From contig JAYMTF010001967.1 in NCBI GenBank assembly GCA_036897485.1, positions 1-20,430 on the forward strand: 20,430 nt of DNA, written 5' to 3'. This document shows positions 1-10,145 of this stretch, one piece after another. Position numbers and translations under genes: made by a program. Position 1 is the first letter of the stretch. Each line of letters starts with the position of its first letter. The notes under the pieces were generated by a model that made no database searches, was not told the origin of the DNA, and saw nothing but the letters and a program-made list of their open reading frames with translations. Origin of the DNA: Pelargonium nanum (taxonomy: Eukaryota > Streptophyta > Magnoliopsida > Geraniales > Geraniaceae).

Positions 1-345
1 CGTTATAGAGACCAAAACTATCAAAACTAAACGAGCCAAATCAAAATAAACAGACCAAAACCTCCTCCAACTTTTGTGAACCCGGACTGAACTCTGCCAT
101 GGCAGCACACTCCAATGATGCCGCCGATGCCCTAAACCTACTATTGCCACCTCCCTAACCACCACTTACCGAACCTTAGCCGTCACAAACGAAAACAATC
201 ACCACCTCTCTAAATACCCTAATGGTATTACTCTCATGCGAGAGACACGCCCGCTCCGATACGAGAGCCGCCGCCGCCAAAAAACAACCGCCTAGGTTTT
301 TCTCTCAAAGAGAGCCGCCTAGGGTTTCACAAGAGTTCTCTTCTG
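1..345. other. GC-rich edge segment, possible 5' leader of a minus-strand unit or repeat
   Basis: This stretch is far richer in GC than the DNA to its right and holds several GCCGCC runs. Near 285-330 a CCGCCTAGG motif occurs twice, flanking the palindromic core CTCTCAAAGAGAG. Read on the minus strand it resembles the leader of a plant transcript or retroposed element (AAACCCTAG-type start, then GCGGCGGCGG). A minus-strand ATG in good context at 98-100 opens only about 19 codons before a stop. No protein family is recognised. The left edge of the window cuts the segment, so its nature stays open. Confidence 0.25.
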
Positions 346-1223
346 TGTAAAAAATTAATATATGTTTACATAGATCAAAATATAGTATCTTGTTTTAAGT
401 TTCACTAATGCCGAAAAGAAAGTCAAAGATTCTTTAGGGGTGGGTTGAATGTTATTTTGAGGTAGTATATGTTAAAAAAAATTAACAAGTTGCAATATTT
501 TATTCCCTATTCTCAAACCTATTTTTCTATAATATTTGTCCATCTTATATTCTAAGAAAAAATAGGAGTAAATTCATGCAACTATTCTCAATTTTAATAT
601 TTACATTCGTGGAGCTAGTTAACTTATTTTTCACATCGACTAATTCTTTGTAGAAGAAACGTCGGACCTCTTCAACAAATCAATGTGTTATTAATTTGAG
701 ATATATAATACCTTGATAATCAGAATGAACTTAAAATTCAAAAAAATACGTACATCATTACAAACTGTCGTCTTAAAAAGACCTTGAGAGTGCATAAACA
801 AAGTACGAGATACGGGGCACAACTCCCAATTCCTTTTCTACATGAGAATATCTAACTCGTCTTTCACTCTTATAATCCTATTATAAACTTATATTTTTAT
901 TCAATTTATTGATGGTGTGTACTATATATGCTCCCAAGTAAACTTATTTGTCATGTAGAATTTTGGGCCAGGCTGTGTGTTGGGCTTCAATAACTCTTAG
1001 GAGTACATATGGGCTTTACAGAGCCCAAAATATATTGGGCCTACCAACTTGCTGTATTTTTTTTTGGAAGCAAACTTGCTGTATTAATATTTATATGAAT
1101 AAAAGTAAAATTTTCAAAGATTACTTTAATGATATTCGTAATTTAAAAAATTAAGTAAAAAATTAGTACTCCTTGGTGAATTTTTTTTTTTATAAAAAAA
1201 TCATTGGTTACTTCCAACAATTG
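346..1223. other. AT-rich intergenic DNA
   Basis: There is no convincing gene here. The only open frame of note, at 948-1154, has no recognisable domain and runs through low-complexity AT DNA. The segment carries the TGGGCC/T cluster listed separately and otherwise looks like ordinary plant intergenic sequence. Confidence 0.6.
963..1041. promoter_or_regulatory. Cluster of five TGGGCC/TGGGCT motifs (site II-like)
   Basis: Five copies lie within 78 bp: TGGGCC at 964 and 1036, TGGGCT at 981 and 1010, and the reverse form AGCCCA at 1022. Such elements are known in plants as site II motifs bound by TCP factors, usually close upstream of housekeeping and organelle-protein genes. Here they lie about 540 bp upstream of the FAP1 start, and a MITE lies between them and the gene. 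That they drive FAP1 is an inference. Confidence 0.5.
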
Positions 1224-1535
1224 AAAAAAGTCCAATTTAGTCTTTTAACTATTCAAAACGTGCCGATTTTGTCCCTGAATTATTAATCGAGTAAATTTAA
1301 TCCAAATGTTTTCAAAAATTGTGTCAGATCATGACATTTCGTCAAATTTATGGACAAAATTTATCAAATAAAATATTACACGTAATCAAGAACTAACGGA
1401 TTTAACGGAATGTCCTCATTTGACAAAAATTTTGAAAATATTTGAATTAAATTGACAATTCTAAAACCAAATTGAATGATAGTTGTAAAACAAAATCGGC
1501 ACTTTTTGGAAAACTAAATTGTACCTTTCTTTAAT
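1224..1535. mobile_element. Foldback MITE (non-autonomous DNA transposon)
   Basis: The two ends form long imperfect inverted repeats. The left end reads CAATTTAGT, then about 20 bp on TGCCGATTTTGT. The reverse complement of the right end gives the same two blocks with the same spacing. Pairing continues inward through AATTTAAT(C/T)CAAAT and TTTTCAAAA, so each arm is roughly 130-150 bp around a short centre. There is no coding capacity. Long terminal inverted repeats and small size suggest a Mutator-like MITE, but the target-site duplication is not clear and the exact ends may be off by about 10 bp. The element ends about 45 bp before the FAP1 ATG. Confidence 0.7.
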
Positions 1536-1580
1536 ACAAAAAGTTTAGTAGTTTGTTTTTGTTTGGAGTGAACAAAAAAA

Positions 1581-4397
1581 ATGGGTTCACTACGCTTTCC
1601 GTTCTCGTTTCCTCAGCCTCCGAAGCAACCCCGAGCTCCCAATGCATCCACTTCCCGCCGTTTCTCCGCCGCCGCAGCAGTCGCCGTCGCCGCCGTGGGC
1701 GCCGGAGCTGCGGCGGTGGCCGGCTTCGCCGCCTTGCAGAACCCAGAAAACACGAAACAACACCCATTTCTTCACGACGCATTCAATTTCTTCGTTTCCA
1801 ATCAGTCCCTTCCCTTGTGGGGATCGCTGTCTCTGGCTGAAAATTCGGGTCCGGCGGTTGTCGAATCCAAGACCGGCGTGTCGTTTCCGTCTGTTCTGGG
1901 CGAGTCTCGGCGACTCCTCGGAGTTGGGCTCCGGAAGAAGAGCGTGTTGGGTCTGAAGAACATCGATGTCTACGCATTTGGTATCGGATTCTCTGTATTG
2001 GGTTTCAAAATTTATGATCAAGTTTTGATCTTTATTGAAAAATGTTAATTGGGTTGTGTTTAGATTTTCATGATTTGTGAGTAATGGAGTGCTGTGCATG
2101 TTACATTTTTTGGGTTTGTTTGTTGGAGTTTTGAGTTGTTTTAGTTGAATTGCAATGTTTTGTGGGTCTTATGTTGGAATCTATGCACATTTGTAATGAG
2201 TAATTGGGTTTTGTTCAAATTTTCATGATTTATGAGTAATTGAGTGCTTAGCATGTTACATTTTTTGGGGTTGTTTGTTGGAGTTTTGGGTTGTTTTAGT
2301 TGAATTGAAGTGTTTTGTGGGTTTTATGTTGGAATCTATGCACATTGGTTATGAGTTTTGGACTTTTTGTTCATTTGAAGTGGTTTTTATGTGAAATGTG
2401 AAAGTGAAACATTGGGAGGACAATGCTGCTGAAATTATGGTGAATTTGTTGTTCAAATAATGAGGTTTGTGCTTGTTTTGATGATAAGATATGAGATTTT
2501 ATAGAGATCTGCATTGAGATTATGAGTTGATTGCATGTTGCTTGTTTGATTGGTTTCTTCCTCTATTAAGTGAGGCTAATTTGATTTCCATTGAAGTTTT
2601 GAGGACATCACTAGCTTTTGAATCTCTTATCAAATCGGTCATTATCTTAATTTGTGTACCTTTGTGGTTTAGTGTGTGGTTTTGAGGACATCACTGGTTT
2701 TTGCCTAAATGTTTCAAGTTTCGATTCTTGTTCTAGAGTTCTTGAACTTCATAAGAATATTGCATCTATGAAATGTTCGGAAGAAGTGAAAATGAAGTTA
2801 TCTTTTCCTAAGTGTATTATAATTTTTTTAATCATTTGATCAAAACATTTTTCGAAATTCATGATGTTGTACATCATAAGCACCTTTTGTGTTTTACTTC
2901 TGAAAACTAATAATATGACAATTTTTTGTTAGATCAATTAATTTACGGTGTAAAATACATGAACAATAATATGTGTTGAATGTTGATATTTTCCGCTTGT
3001 AACGGAGCCACATCTGTCTACAGGTGTTTATGGGGACTGCCGTGATATTAAGAATGAGCTTAGTAAAAAATATGGAAAGGCATCCGAAGTATCTGAAAAG
3101 GAGTTCATCGAGGATCTAATGGAAAGCGATGTATCAATGACTGTGAGACTCCAAATAGTCTACGGCAGATTGAGTATTCGTTCTGTACGTAGTGCTTTTC
3201 AAGAATCAGTTGGTGATAGACTGCAAAAGTTCGGGGGATCGGACAACAAGGAATTACTTCAAAGGTGAGTAATTCTTAACCATTGTATCCTCATAACGTG
3301 TCTATTTTTTTTTTTCTACCGGAAGTTTGAACTTTGAGGAGCCTATCTTATCCTTATGGTTTACCAAATTGTTGCAATATATGGACTTCATAGGTGTTGG
3401 TCGTCTTGCTTAAATATGCAACTTCTGAGATAATATTTTTCTAGGGTTAGGGTTTGTGTTTACGTGTCATGTTCTGGTCGAGTTAGAGCTTAAATATGTG
3501 ATATATGAGCTAACACAAACACGGCACATTAAATAATATTTTTGTGTCGTGTTCGCGTTCGTGTGTGGTCATGTGTCATATCCCACATTGTCAGCTCTAT
3601 ATTTTTCTATTTTTGTTCTTTCCAAGCTGATTTTTTAGGAAGTCGAATATTTTTGTGTGTCGACGGATCTACCTACATGCATAACATCCTTTTCCATTTC
3701 AGGTTCACTTCCCAATTCAAAGACGAGTACAAAATACCGAGCGGATCTGTGATAGATCTCTCTAGAGAACGAGGCCATGTTCTTCGCACTACAAGTAAGA
3801 TGTTCTTATCTTTTACTTTTCTCAATGAAATGAACACCCTTGAAACTTGAAAGAATCGGGACTCTAAACGCTTAAAATATGAACAATAGCCATAAAGTCG
3901 ACTATCAGATTTGTATTCTCTTGATCTGGGTGGTAGAATTTGATTTTGATTTTGAAGGAACAATAGCCAAGATCATTTCATCAATCCTATTGGTCGACTA
4001 TCAGAGGACCGCACTCCCTAAGACACTTCAAATTTCATAAATTTATCCTAATTAACTTACAAAAATCGTGTGTGTCATAACACAAATAATTAACCGTATG
4101 TTTTTTAGGCTCAAATACAAAAATTAGTGAGTCCAAACGCTCTTATTTCGTGTTATGTCATGTGTTGAGACACGAATTGTCAGTTCTAGCCTTTCGTTTG
4201 TTGTGAACTTGTTCTTTGTTCCCGATAAAATACTCATTACTGACAATGCTATTGTAGTTGATGGGAAAGAGGTGGGAAGTATCCAAAGCAAACTGCTATG
4301 CCGGTCGATTCTGGATTTATATATCGGTGAAGATCCATTTGATCGACAAGCCAAATTAGATGTCGAGACCAATGCAGCGTATCTCCTACGCCAGTGA
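1581..4397 (+). CDS. FAP1: Fatty-acid-binding protein 1-like, chloroplastic (type III chalcone isomerase fold)
   Basis: Four exons: 1581-1980, 3024-3264, 3703-3794, 4258-4397; 873 nt, 290 aa, all introns GT-AG, frame kept at each junction. The N-terminus (MGSLRFPFSFPQPP) matches the start I remember for Arabidopsis FAP1 and is followed by an Ala-rich, Ser/Arg-containing stretch that fits a chloroplast transit peptide. The conserved blocks follow in order: SRRLLGVGLRKKSVLGLKN and IDVYAFG (about 110-134), VRLQIVYG (174-181, with the Arg and Tyr typical of fatty-acid binding in FAPs), FQESVGDRLQKFGGSD, and LLCRSILDLYIGEDPFD near the C-terminus. Family knowledge: FAPs are non-catalytic relatives of chalcone isomerase that bind fatty acids in the plastid stroma and affect lipid storage. 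Length fits the family (about 280 aa). Exon 4 was set by the frame at ATTGTAG, giving IDGKEVGS at the join; an ATG at 4155 lies in the intron. Intron 1 holds a 155-bp duplication. Confidence 0.93.
2047..2356. repeat. Two-copy 155-bp tandem duplication in FAP1 intron 1
   Basis: The block from TAATTGGGTT to CTATGCACAT occurs twice head to tail, at 2047-2201 and 2202-2356. Anchors such as ATTTTCATGATTT (2064 and 2219) and TGTTGGAGTTTTG recur at a constant offset of 155 bp. The copies differ at only a few positions, so the duplication is fairly recent. It lies just inside the first intron, away from the splice sites apart from its closeness to the donor at 1981. Confidence 0.9.
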
Positions 4398-4555
4398 TGG
4401 ACAATCATCAAAATGTAGAGAAAATGTTTGTAAGTTTCTCCTGTTTTGATGCTGTGAAAAAGGGAAATGGTGTACTTTGTTTTGTGGTCATATGATACGA
4501 GAGTTGTGACTTGAAATTTCCATAAAGACGAGGAGTTTTGTAGCTAGTCTCTGCA

Positions 4556-4561
4556 AATAAA
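4556..4561 (+). terminator. Likely FAP1 polyadenylation signal AATAAA
   Basis: A canonical AATAAA lies 158 nt after the FAP1 stop codon and is followed by a T/G-rich run (TTTTTGTTTTGTTT). This is the expected arrangement for a plant 3' end. The actual cleavage site cannot be read from sequence alone. Confidence 0.5.
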
Positions 4562-5300
4562 CTCAAGTTTTTGTTTTGTTTACCATTGTTTATGTCTTAG
4601 TTTTAAGTAGCATTGCTTATAAATTGTCAATTGACAATTACACTTGAACTCGACAGGGTTCGTAATTCTTGATCATTAGGGTCATGACTTGCGACTCAAC
4701 ACGAATTTAAATGAATTTGGATTTGACTTGATTGTGTTCATATCAACTGATCCAGCGTGTTTAGTTAACTATCTCGTGTTTGCGTCAAACCTTTTTCACC
4801 CCTTTAACTCGGTTAAAGTAAATGGTCTCTAACTCGCTTAGAGACTCATTCAAGAATAATAATGTTAATATCATAAATATGCGAATTTGGATCTAAATTG
4901 TCACATGGCCTGACCCGATTACAACATGGGAAATTTCTTTTGGGCTGGAGCTAGAGCAAATAATATGTACCTGAATTCACCAACACCTGAAAACTTTTAT
5001 GCAATTTTTGCGTGCTCAAGTTGTATAAAACAAACTCGATCAATTTCTATGTCAGATCGAGTGTGAAAAATTACACTTTGCATGCAAAACCGAATTCAAA
5101 ACATGATTATCTAATTAACCAAGACACTGCTTTCATTGCATACTAACATTATATTATTTACACAAATACCCACAACCTTCATGCAACCACACAATTGACC
5201 ATATTACCCTCCACAGCCAACTCATATAGTTGAAAAAAATTATGAATATCAATGAACAAAAATTCAGTTTCCATAGCTGCACTTATGATACATCTGAATC
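4562..5300. other. Convergent intergenic gap between FAP1 and TIC-like
   Basis: Two genes end toward each other here, so this stretch should hold both 3' UTRs. From about 4640 to 4930 the sequence has a phrase common in dispersed plant repeats (CGTGTTTGCGTCAA, GACCCGATT), without clear ends. No open frame has a recognisable product. Confidence 0.5.
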
Positions 5301-8300
5301 TCAGTATTTAAGCTCAGAGAGGTGATTAGAGCACGTACTCAGTATCGAAGGCACGTTCCTTCCGCAAACTGGGGATGATTTCGGGTTAGTCCTCGCTGCA
5401 TTGTCCGTTTGCTGAGGAGTTGATGATCTCAAGTCCTCGGATACGGATGCAGATTGATTCGCAGCTACCTCGAAGCATATCTGGTTCTGTCCTCGTTCGG
5501 GAAACAACTTGGAGGTTGAACCGGAGGATGATGATGCTTGGGAGGAACCCGGGTTTCTTGCTGAGTTCTTCCATTGCATCTGAGTGTAGCTCATGGGTTG
5601 TCGTTGTTGTTGTTGTTGTTGCATTAAATATTGCTTCCGGAGCTGAAGTTGCGGCTGGTGCTTCGGGGTCGGGGGGTTTGCAAGGCCGCGAAACAGGAGC
5701 TTCGGGTTCGGGGGATTGGCAGCGACGGGAGAAGGATTGGTTATTGCTGTTGTGGATGAGACAGAGCTCGAAGGCCAGTTTCCTACGACTGGCGCTGACA
5801 TGAAGTTCAGTGTTCGGGTTTGTGCACTGCTTGTTGAGCTTGAGGTCTTTCCCGAAGCAGCTTTGGAGTCGTTTCCAGTCTTTGCTTCTGATATCGGGTA
5901 ATTGGGCGGGAAGCTCTGGAAGAGCGCGGGATTTTGTGCCATGGATGAGAAGTTGATGTTTGAAGGCACCGTGCTGTTGCCACTTGAGGCGAATGAGACG
6001 GTAAATGTCTGAGGGATGAGGTCAGCTCCGCCCTTGGAACTCTGCTGTTGCGGGTGTTGTCGCTGCTTCTCAAAATGTTTGCTCCCGTTGTTGATTTGTG
6101 CTCGCTGCTGAGGTTGCGGTTTCTTGTGAGGCTGTTGCTGCTGAAGCTGGGAAGGATGGAACATCTGAGGCGAGTAGAAAGACCCGTTGAAGAACGAGAC
6201 TGCTTGAGCAGCGGGAGCTCCTCCTATAAAAGCTGGTGCTGTCCCGAAAGGCGTTGAAATGGGTAATGTGTACCCATTGTTCGGGTAACTGAAGCTCATA
6301 GCTGCAGGTGGTGCTGGTAAAGGAGTGGAGGTCGCCGGGGCTCTGGCAGCTGAGTTACTAGATGATGATGATGCATTGTTGATCGAAATAGCTGATTTCG
6401 ATATCCCGGATTGAGCAGCAGTTGTTGCTACCGCTGCTTGATTCTGGCCGAGAGTGAGGACAAAAGCAGGAGCGTGCTCCTATGAAACAAAAAACGAGAA
6501 ATCCATACTCAATTTCGATTATCGAGCATGCCAACAGTAAAAATGCATAACTTTTAGGGTCGGGACTTTACCAGCAAGTTGCCAGCTGGGGCTGGTTGTG
6601 GAGCTTGCTCAAACACAACTTGCTTTGTGTGGGCATTAGCCTCGGAGCTTATATCTTTTCCATGATGATCTGGAGAAGTAGCAACAGGAGTAGAGTTCAC
6701 ATTCACAGCCAAGGAGCTTAAGGGAAGCATGAGACTGAGATTGCAAGGCGCTGTGCCACATGTAGTAGCAGAACCGGCAGGCGCAGGCGCAGGCCAGAGC
6801 TTGTTTGTCTCTCCAAATTGCTGGTGCAAATAGATGTTGCGAGCTATGTAATGATGGGTTGTGCATCTTTTTGTCCGAGGTAGTGAGAAATGTGGAGGCT
6901 GCATATATCAATTAATTAATATCAAACTCAAAAGATGCATGTATCAATTACGAAATGCTTTATGCAAATAGATGTTGTGAGCAGTGCAATGATGGGCTGA
7001 ACATCTTTTTGTCCGAGGTTGTGAAAAATGTGGAAGCTTCATACATCAATTACTTAATAACAAGATGCATATATCAAATATGAAATGCTTATCCAAATAG
7101 ATGTTGCGAGCAATGTAATGATGGGTTGTGCTTCTTTTTGCCTGGGGTTGTGAGAAATGTGGAGGTTCCGTACATCAGTTATGAAATGCTTATGCAAATA
7201 GATGTTGTGAGCGATGTAATGATGGTTGTGAAGAATGTGGAAGCTGCAAATATCGACTACTTAATAACAAATTCAAAACAGTAATGTGCTAGGGAGACAT
7301 AACTAAATGGTACCTGTATTTGTTTGGATGTTCCGTTGTTACCATCCATAGGCTTGAGTCTGCGATGAACAAGAGTCTTAGTCACCGAGGAACATTAACA
7401 AAAACAAATATAGAGAACCGTAACATAATGAAACTACTGGGTTCATAGTTCATACCCCGGGGGAAGTAGATTTTTTGCCCAACCGGGTACAGGGTTCGTT
7501 AAATCAGATGAACTTGGTGGAGCTGTATAATAATAACACGAAGGACAAGAACACGGCATTAACTTCATGGCTCCACAAACAATTACAAGTAACGAACAAG
7601 CGACGTTGAAATGTCTAGTTACCATTTTTCTCCTTTTTGGAGATGGTAGGTTCAGCTTGAATTTGCTGCTTCCGATCCTGATCCTCCTTTTCCAAATCAA
7701 TAGTGACCAATTTGGGTTTTTCATGAATAGACATCATCTTTGTCTCTTTAACTTCTACTCCTACTTCCTCGACTAAATATTCTTTCTTCTGTTTCAGATA
7801 ATATCACAATTAACAGTCATGTTCCAAAACTAAAACAATCACCAGAAAACACGAAGCTGAGCTATGCTCACCATATCGCCATCCGGGGCAACATCAGGCT
7901 CTGATCCCAGATCAATCAAGCTAGTAACGATCTGATGAAAATGCACTCTTATTTAGAAACTGAAGCAAAATACGAACAGAAACTTACAAGGAATGTAACA
8001 AAATCAGATCCTCACCTTCATATTGGTATTGCTTTCAACACCCACAACTGTTGAAGCCCTGAGAAATTAGAACACAATGAGGTGAAAAACAACACATAAT
8101 ATCAGAAATCTCCAAGAAACTAAAGATTCTGTGATGTTTACCCTTCTATCGTTGTCGAATCTTGAAGATCAATATCCAATTTAGGACACGAAAGCGACTC
8201 CTCTTTTGTCACAACAATAGTTTCGGCACTACCTACCCCATCTCCGCCGCCTGATTCGATAATCAAGGGTCTTGAACTCTCCTGCTCAGCCACTTCCTTC

Positions 8301-9445
8301 TCCAACTTCACAGATGCAACTTGCAAAGAAACTCCATTGGTTGTGAATTGCTCACTTCCAGTTCCAGTTACTGTTTCAGATGAAATTGATCAGGCCATGA
8401 AAAAATGAACTCAAATACAGATTAAAAGTTCAAAATTAACCACAAACATTAACAAATGGATCAGATCAAGAGACGAATCATTTTGAATCCTTACCAAAAC
8501 CATTTGAATTCTCCGATTCGAGCTTCTGAGGTGATTTTTTCCGGGATTGCTTCATGAGTCCGTACAAAACCTCTGCGATTTCAATCTCAATATCTTCCTG
8601 AGGCGAGCTATTAGATTTGGAAACATTCACAGTCCCTTTCTGCAACAAAGATCCGAATCTCAATTCTCAAAAACCCTAATAGCCCCAGAAATTAAACAAA
8701 CAAACAAACAGAACATAACAAAAAATCAGAATTCCAAACTGATCTCACCATTTTTTCCCCAACCGAAACATACGAACACGACGGCGAAGCAACCTCGCTG
8801 CTCCGCCGCGCCGGCGAGGAAGATGAAACGTTTCCAGAAATCCAAAACTCATGCGATCTCTTCACCGAAGCTGAACAAACAAAAAAAAATCGAGTGAATA
8901 AGAGCAGAACCGCTGGCAACAAAATGATCTGAAACAAAAAATTGCCAAATCACATTTCTCTACATGAGCGCGCCTTCCTCGGAACTGCTACGCCGACGAT
9001 CTCGTCGACCGCCATGGAATCCGGCGGCGCTGACCTCACGAATCTAGTCGACAGAGACCTCTTCCTCCGATCGCTATACGAACTCGATCCTCTATTCTCC
9101 GTCTCGTCGTCGTTTTCACCATCCACACTCTCCTCCGTGCTCTCCTCTCTGTTACTCGCTTCCGCTAACCTCTCCACTCTCCTCCGCTTGTTTCTGATCA
9201 CCACGTCTCGATCTCGCTCCCTCCGATTCGCTCGATCTCGTAACTCAACCAGCTCTTCTTCTTCAACAACCAAAACACAAAAAACATCAGAAATCAACAG
9301 AAAATGAAATATCACAAAAAGTTCACAAATAGACTCGATTCAAACCAGGCGAGTCTCGGAGACCAGAGGCTCTCCGGCGTCGTCTCGACGAAAATCCAAC
9401 TCCGGCCGCCATGCTCGATCTTCTCGCTTCTCTAACTCTCTCCAT
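5301..9445 (-). CDS. TIME FOR COFFEE (TIC)-like nuclear protein, compact form
   Basis: Twelve exons in coding order: 9445-9346, 9260-8964, 8870-8749, 8639-8495, 8370-8142, 8058-8016, 7931-7872, 7788-7623, 7522-7456, 7359-7314, 6898-6572, 6479-5301; 2781 nt, 926 aa, all GT-AG. Start chosen because MERVREARRSSMA mirrors the family N-terminus (MDRNREARR..MA). Family marks in order: SRRRRRASGLRDSP (19-33), basic NKRRRVER (57-64, possible nuclear signal), acidic EESVDGENDDE, VPRKARS and VKRSHEFW across exons 2-3, QEDIEIEIAEVLYGLM (187-202), LPRTKRC..HHYIARNIYLHQQF (431-453), FFNGSFYSPQMFHPSQLQQQ in exon 12, and a poly-Gln run near 820. Known for the family: TIC is a nuclear regulator of the plant circadian clock and of metabolism, without known catalytic domains. 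Arabidopsis TIC is about 1,550 aa, so this is a short member, low-complexity rich. Exon-intron joins were set by phase and could shift slightly. Confidence 0.88.
5603..5621 (-). repeat. CAA microsatellite coding poly-Gln in the TIC-like gene
   Basis: On the plus strand this is a GTT repeat of six units, continued by near-perfect triplets. On the coding strand it gives seven glutamines followed by Arg-Gln. Such triplet runs vary in length between individuals and would change the protein without breaking the frame. Confidence 0.85.
6826..7279 (-). repeat. Tandem array of a TIC exon 11 fragment plus its acceptor region
   Basis: The first 75 nt of exon 11 and its upstream intron flank form unit A (6826-6962). 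Similar units follow in the intron: B (6963-7091), C (7092-7192) and a shortened D (7193-7279). The anchor GATGTTG recurs at 6833, 6971, 7100 and 7201, giving periods of 138, 129 and 101 bp. Units B and C keep the 25-codon coding block at full length with no stop. Unit D has lost its middle between two ACAACC motifs, consistent with slippage. Acceptor-like AG dinucleotides remain ahead of the block in B and D but not in C. Confidence 0.9.
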
Positions 9446-9900
9446 TTCCGTCAATCTCGAAACTCCGATGAATTTCCGGCAAGACCTCGTCGGAAAACCA
9501 CCATAAATTCCGGCGAAACAACCTCTCCTCTAAATCACACTGTGAGCGATGTGCTCGCTTCACAGCTATTTCTGCTATTCCAGAACTGAACGGACGGTCC
9601 AGATCTCACGGAGAAGATCTAAAAGAAAAACGACCACCGTTGGATGAGAATCCGACGTGGAAATAGATTTAGTATTAAATAATGTAACTGACGTGGCGTA
9701 TTTTATTGCAGCTGCGGGCCCACAAGCGAAGCAGCAGATCAATACGGACCGTTTGATTGGATCAGACGGTTCTTGGTGTTTGGGCAGCTTTGTTTGTACT
9801 CGAATCACAGACGGCGAGGATCGAGAATGGTGGGCCCGAGTAGGTGCCGACTAGTCTATAATTTGCTGACAAAAACGCTTACGTGGCACTACGTATCTAC
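9446..9900 (-). promoter_or_regulatory. Promoter and 5' UTR region of the TIC-like gene
   Basis: No reading frame here has a recognisable product. Three ACGTGG (G-box/ABRE-type) cores lie at 9655, 9691 and 9881, and two GGGCCC site II-like motifs at 9716-9721 and 9832-9837. There is no obvious TATA box on the minus strand. G-box elements are common in light- and clock-related plant promoters, so their density fits a clock-associated gene, though this is inference. Confidence 0.45.
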
Positions 9901-9975
9901 CTGAAATGGTACATGCAGCAGAGAAGTTATGCTACCGTGCGCTCACTTCCATGCTAAGCTCTAAAATGGAGTAAA

Positions 9976-10145
9976 TAATTAAAAATAGTTTTTTTTTTTT
10001 GAAACATTATTAAGTATCGTCAACAAATACTGAAGAATTAATGTACGGGATAACATTACTATCTCAAATACGAACGTCTGACATAGTGTTAAATCCCATA
10101 GCTAGCGTATCTAATATTTGATTCGTAAATCATCGAACAAAATAG
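9976..10145 (-). repeat. Possible retroposed short repeat with poly(T) head
   Basis: A run of 13 T's near 9990 could be the poly(A) tail of a minus-strand insertion. The motif AAAATAG stands beside it and again at about 10139-10145, which would fit a short target-site duplication. The interior has no convincing pol III A and B boxes and no coding frame. A chance arrangement in AT-rich DNA is a serious alternative. Confidence 0.22.

Noticed and set aside
948-1154. 68-codon plus-strand frame upstream of FAP1
   Set aside because: It runs through the TGGGCC cluster into AT-rich DNA and has no domain, codon bias or good start context.
4155-4257. Continuous frame from 4155 as the start of FAP1 exon 4
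   Set aside because: Joining at 4258 gives the family motif IDGKEVGS in phase; the upstream part does not match the family and has no acceptor in phase.
5420-6257. Plus-strand frames opposite TIC-like exon 12
   Set aside because: They arise from low-complexity Gln/Ser/Pro codons read in reverse. No independent motif is present.
8547-9307. Plus-strand open frames at 8547-8897 and 8942-9307
   Set aside because: They are antisense shadows of TIC-like exons 2-4, where the coding strand is clear from family motifs. Their Ser-rich translations have no family resemblance.
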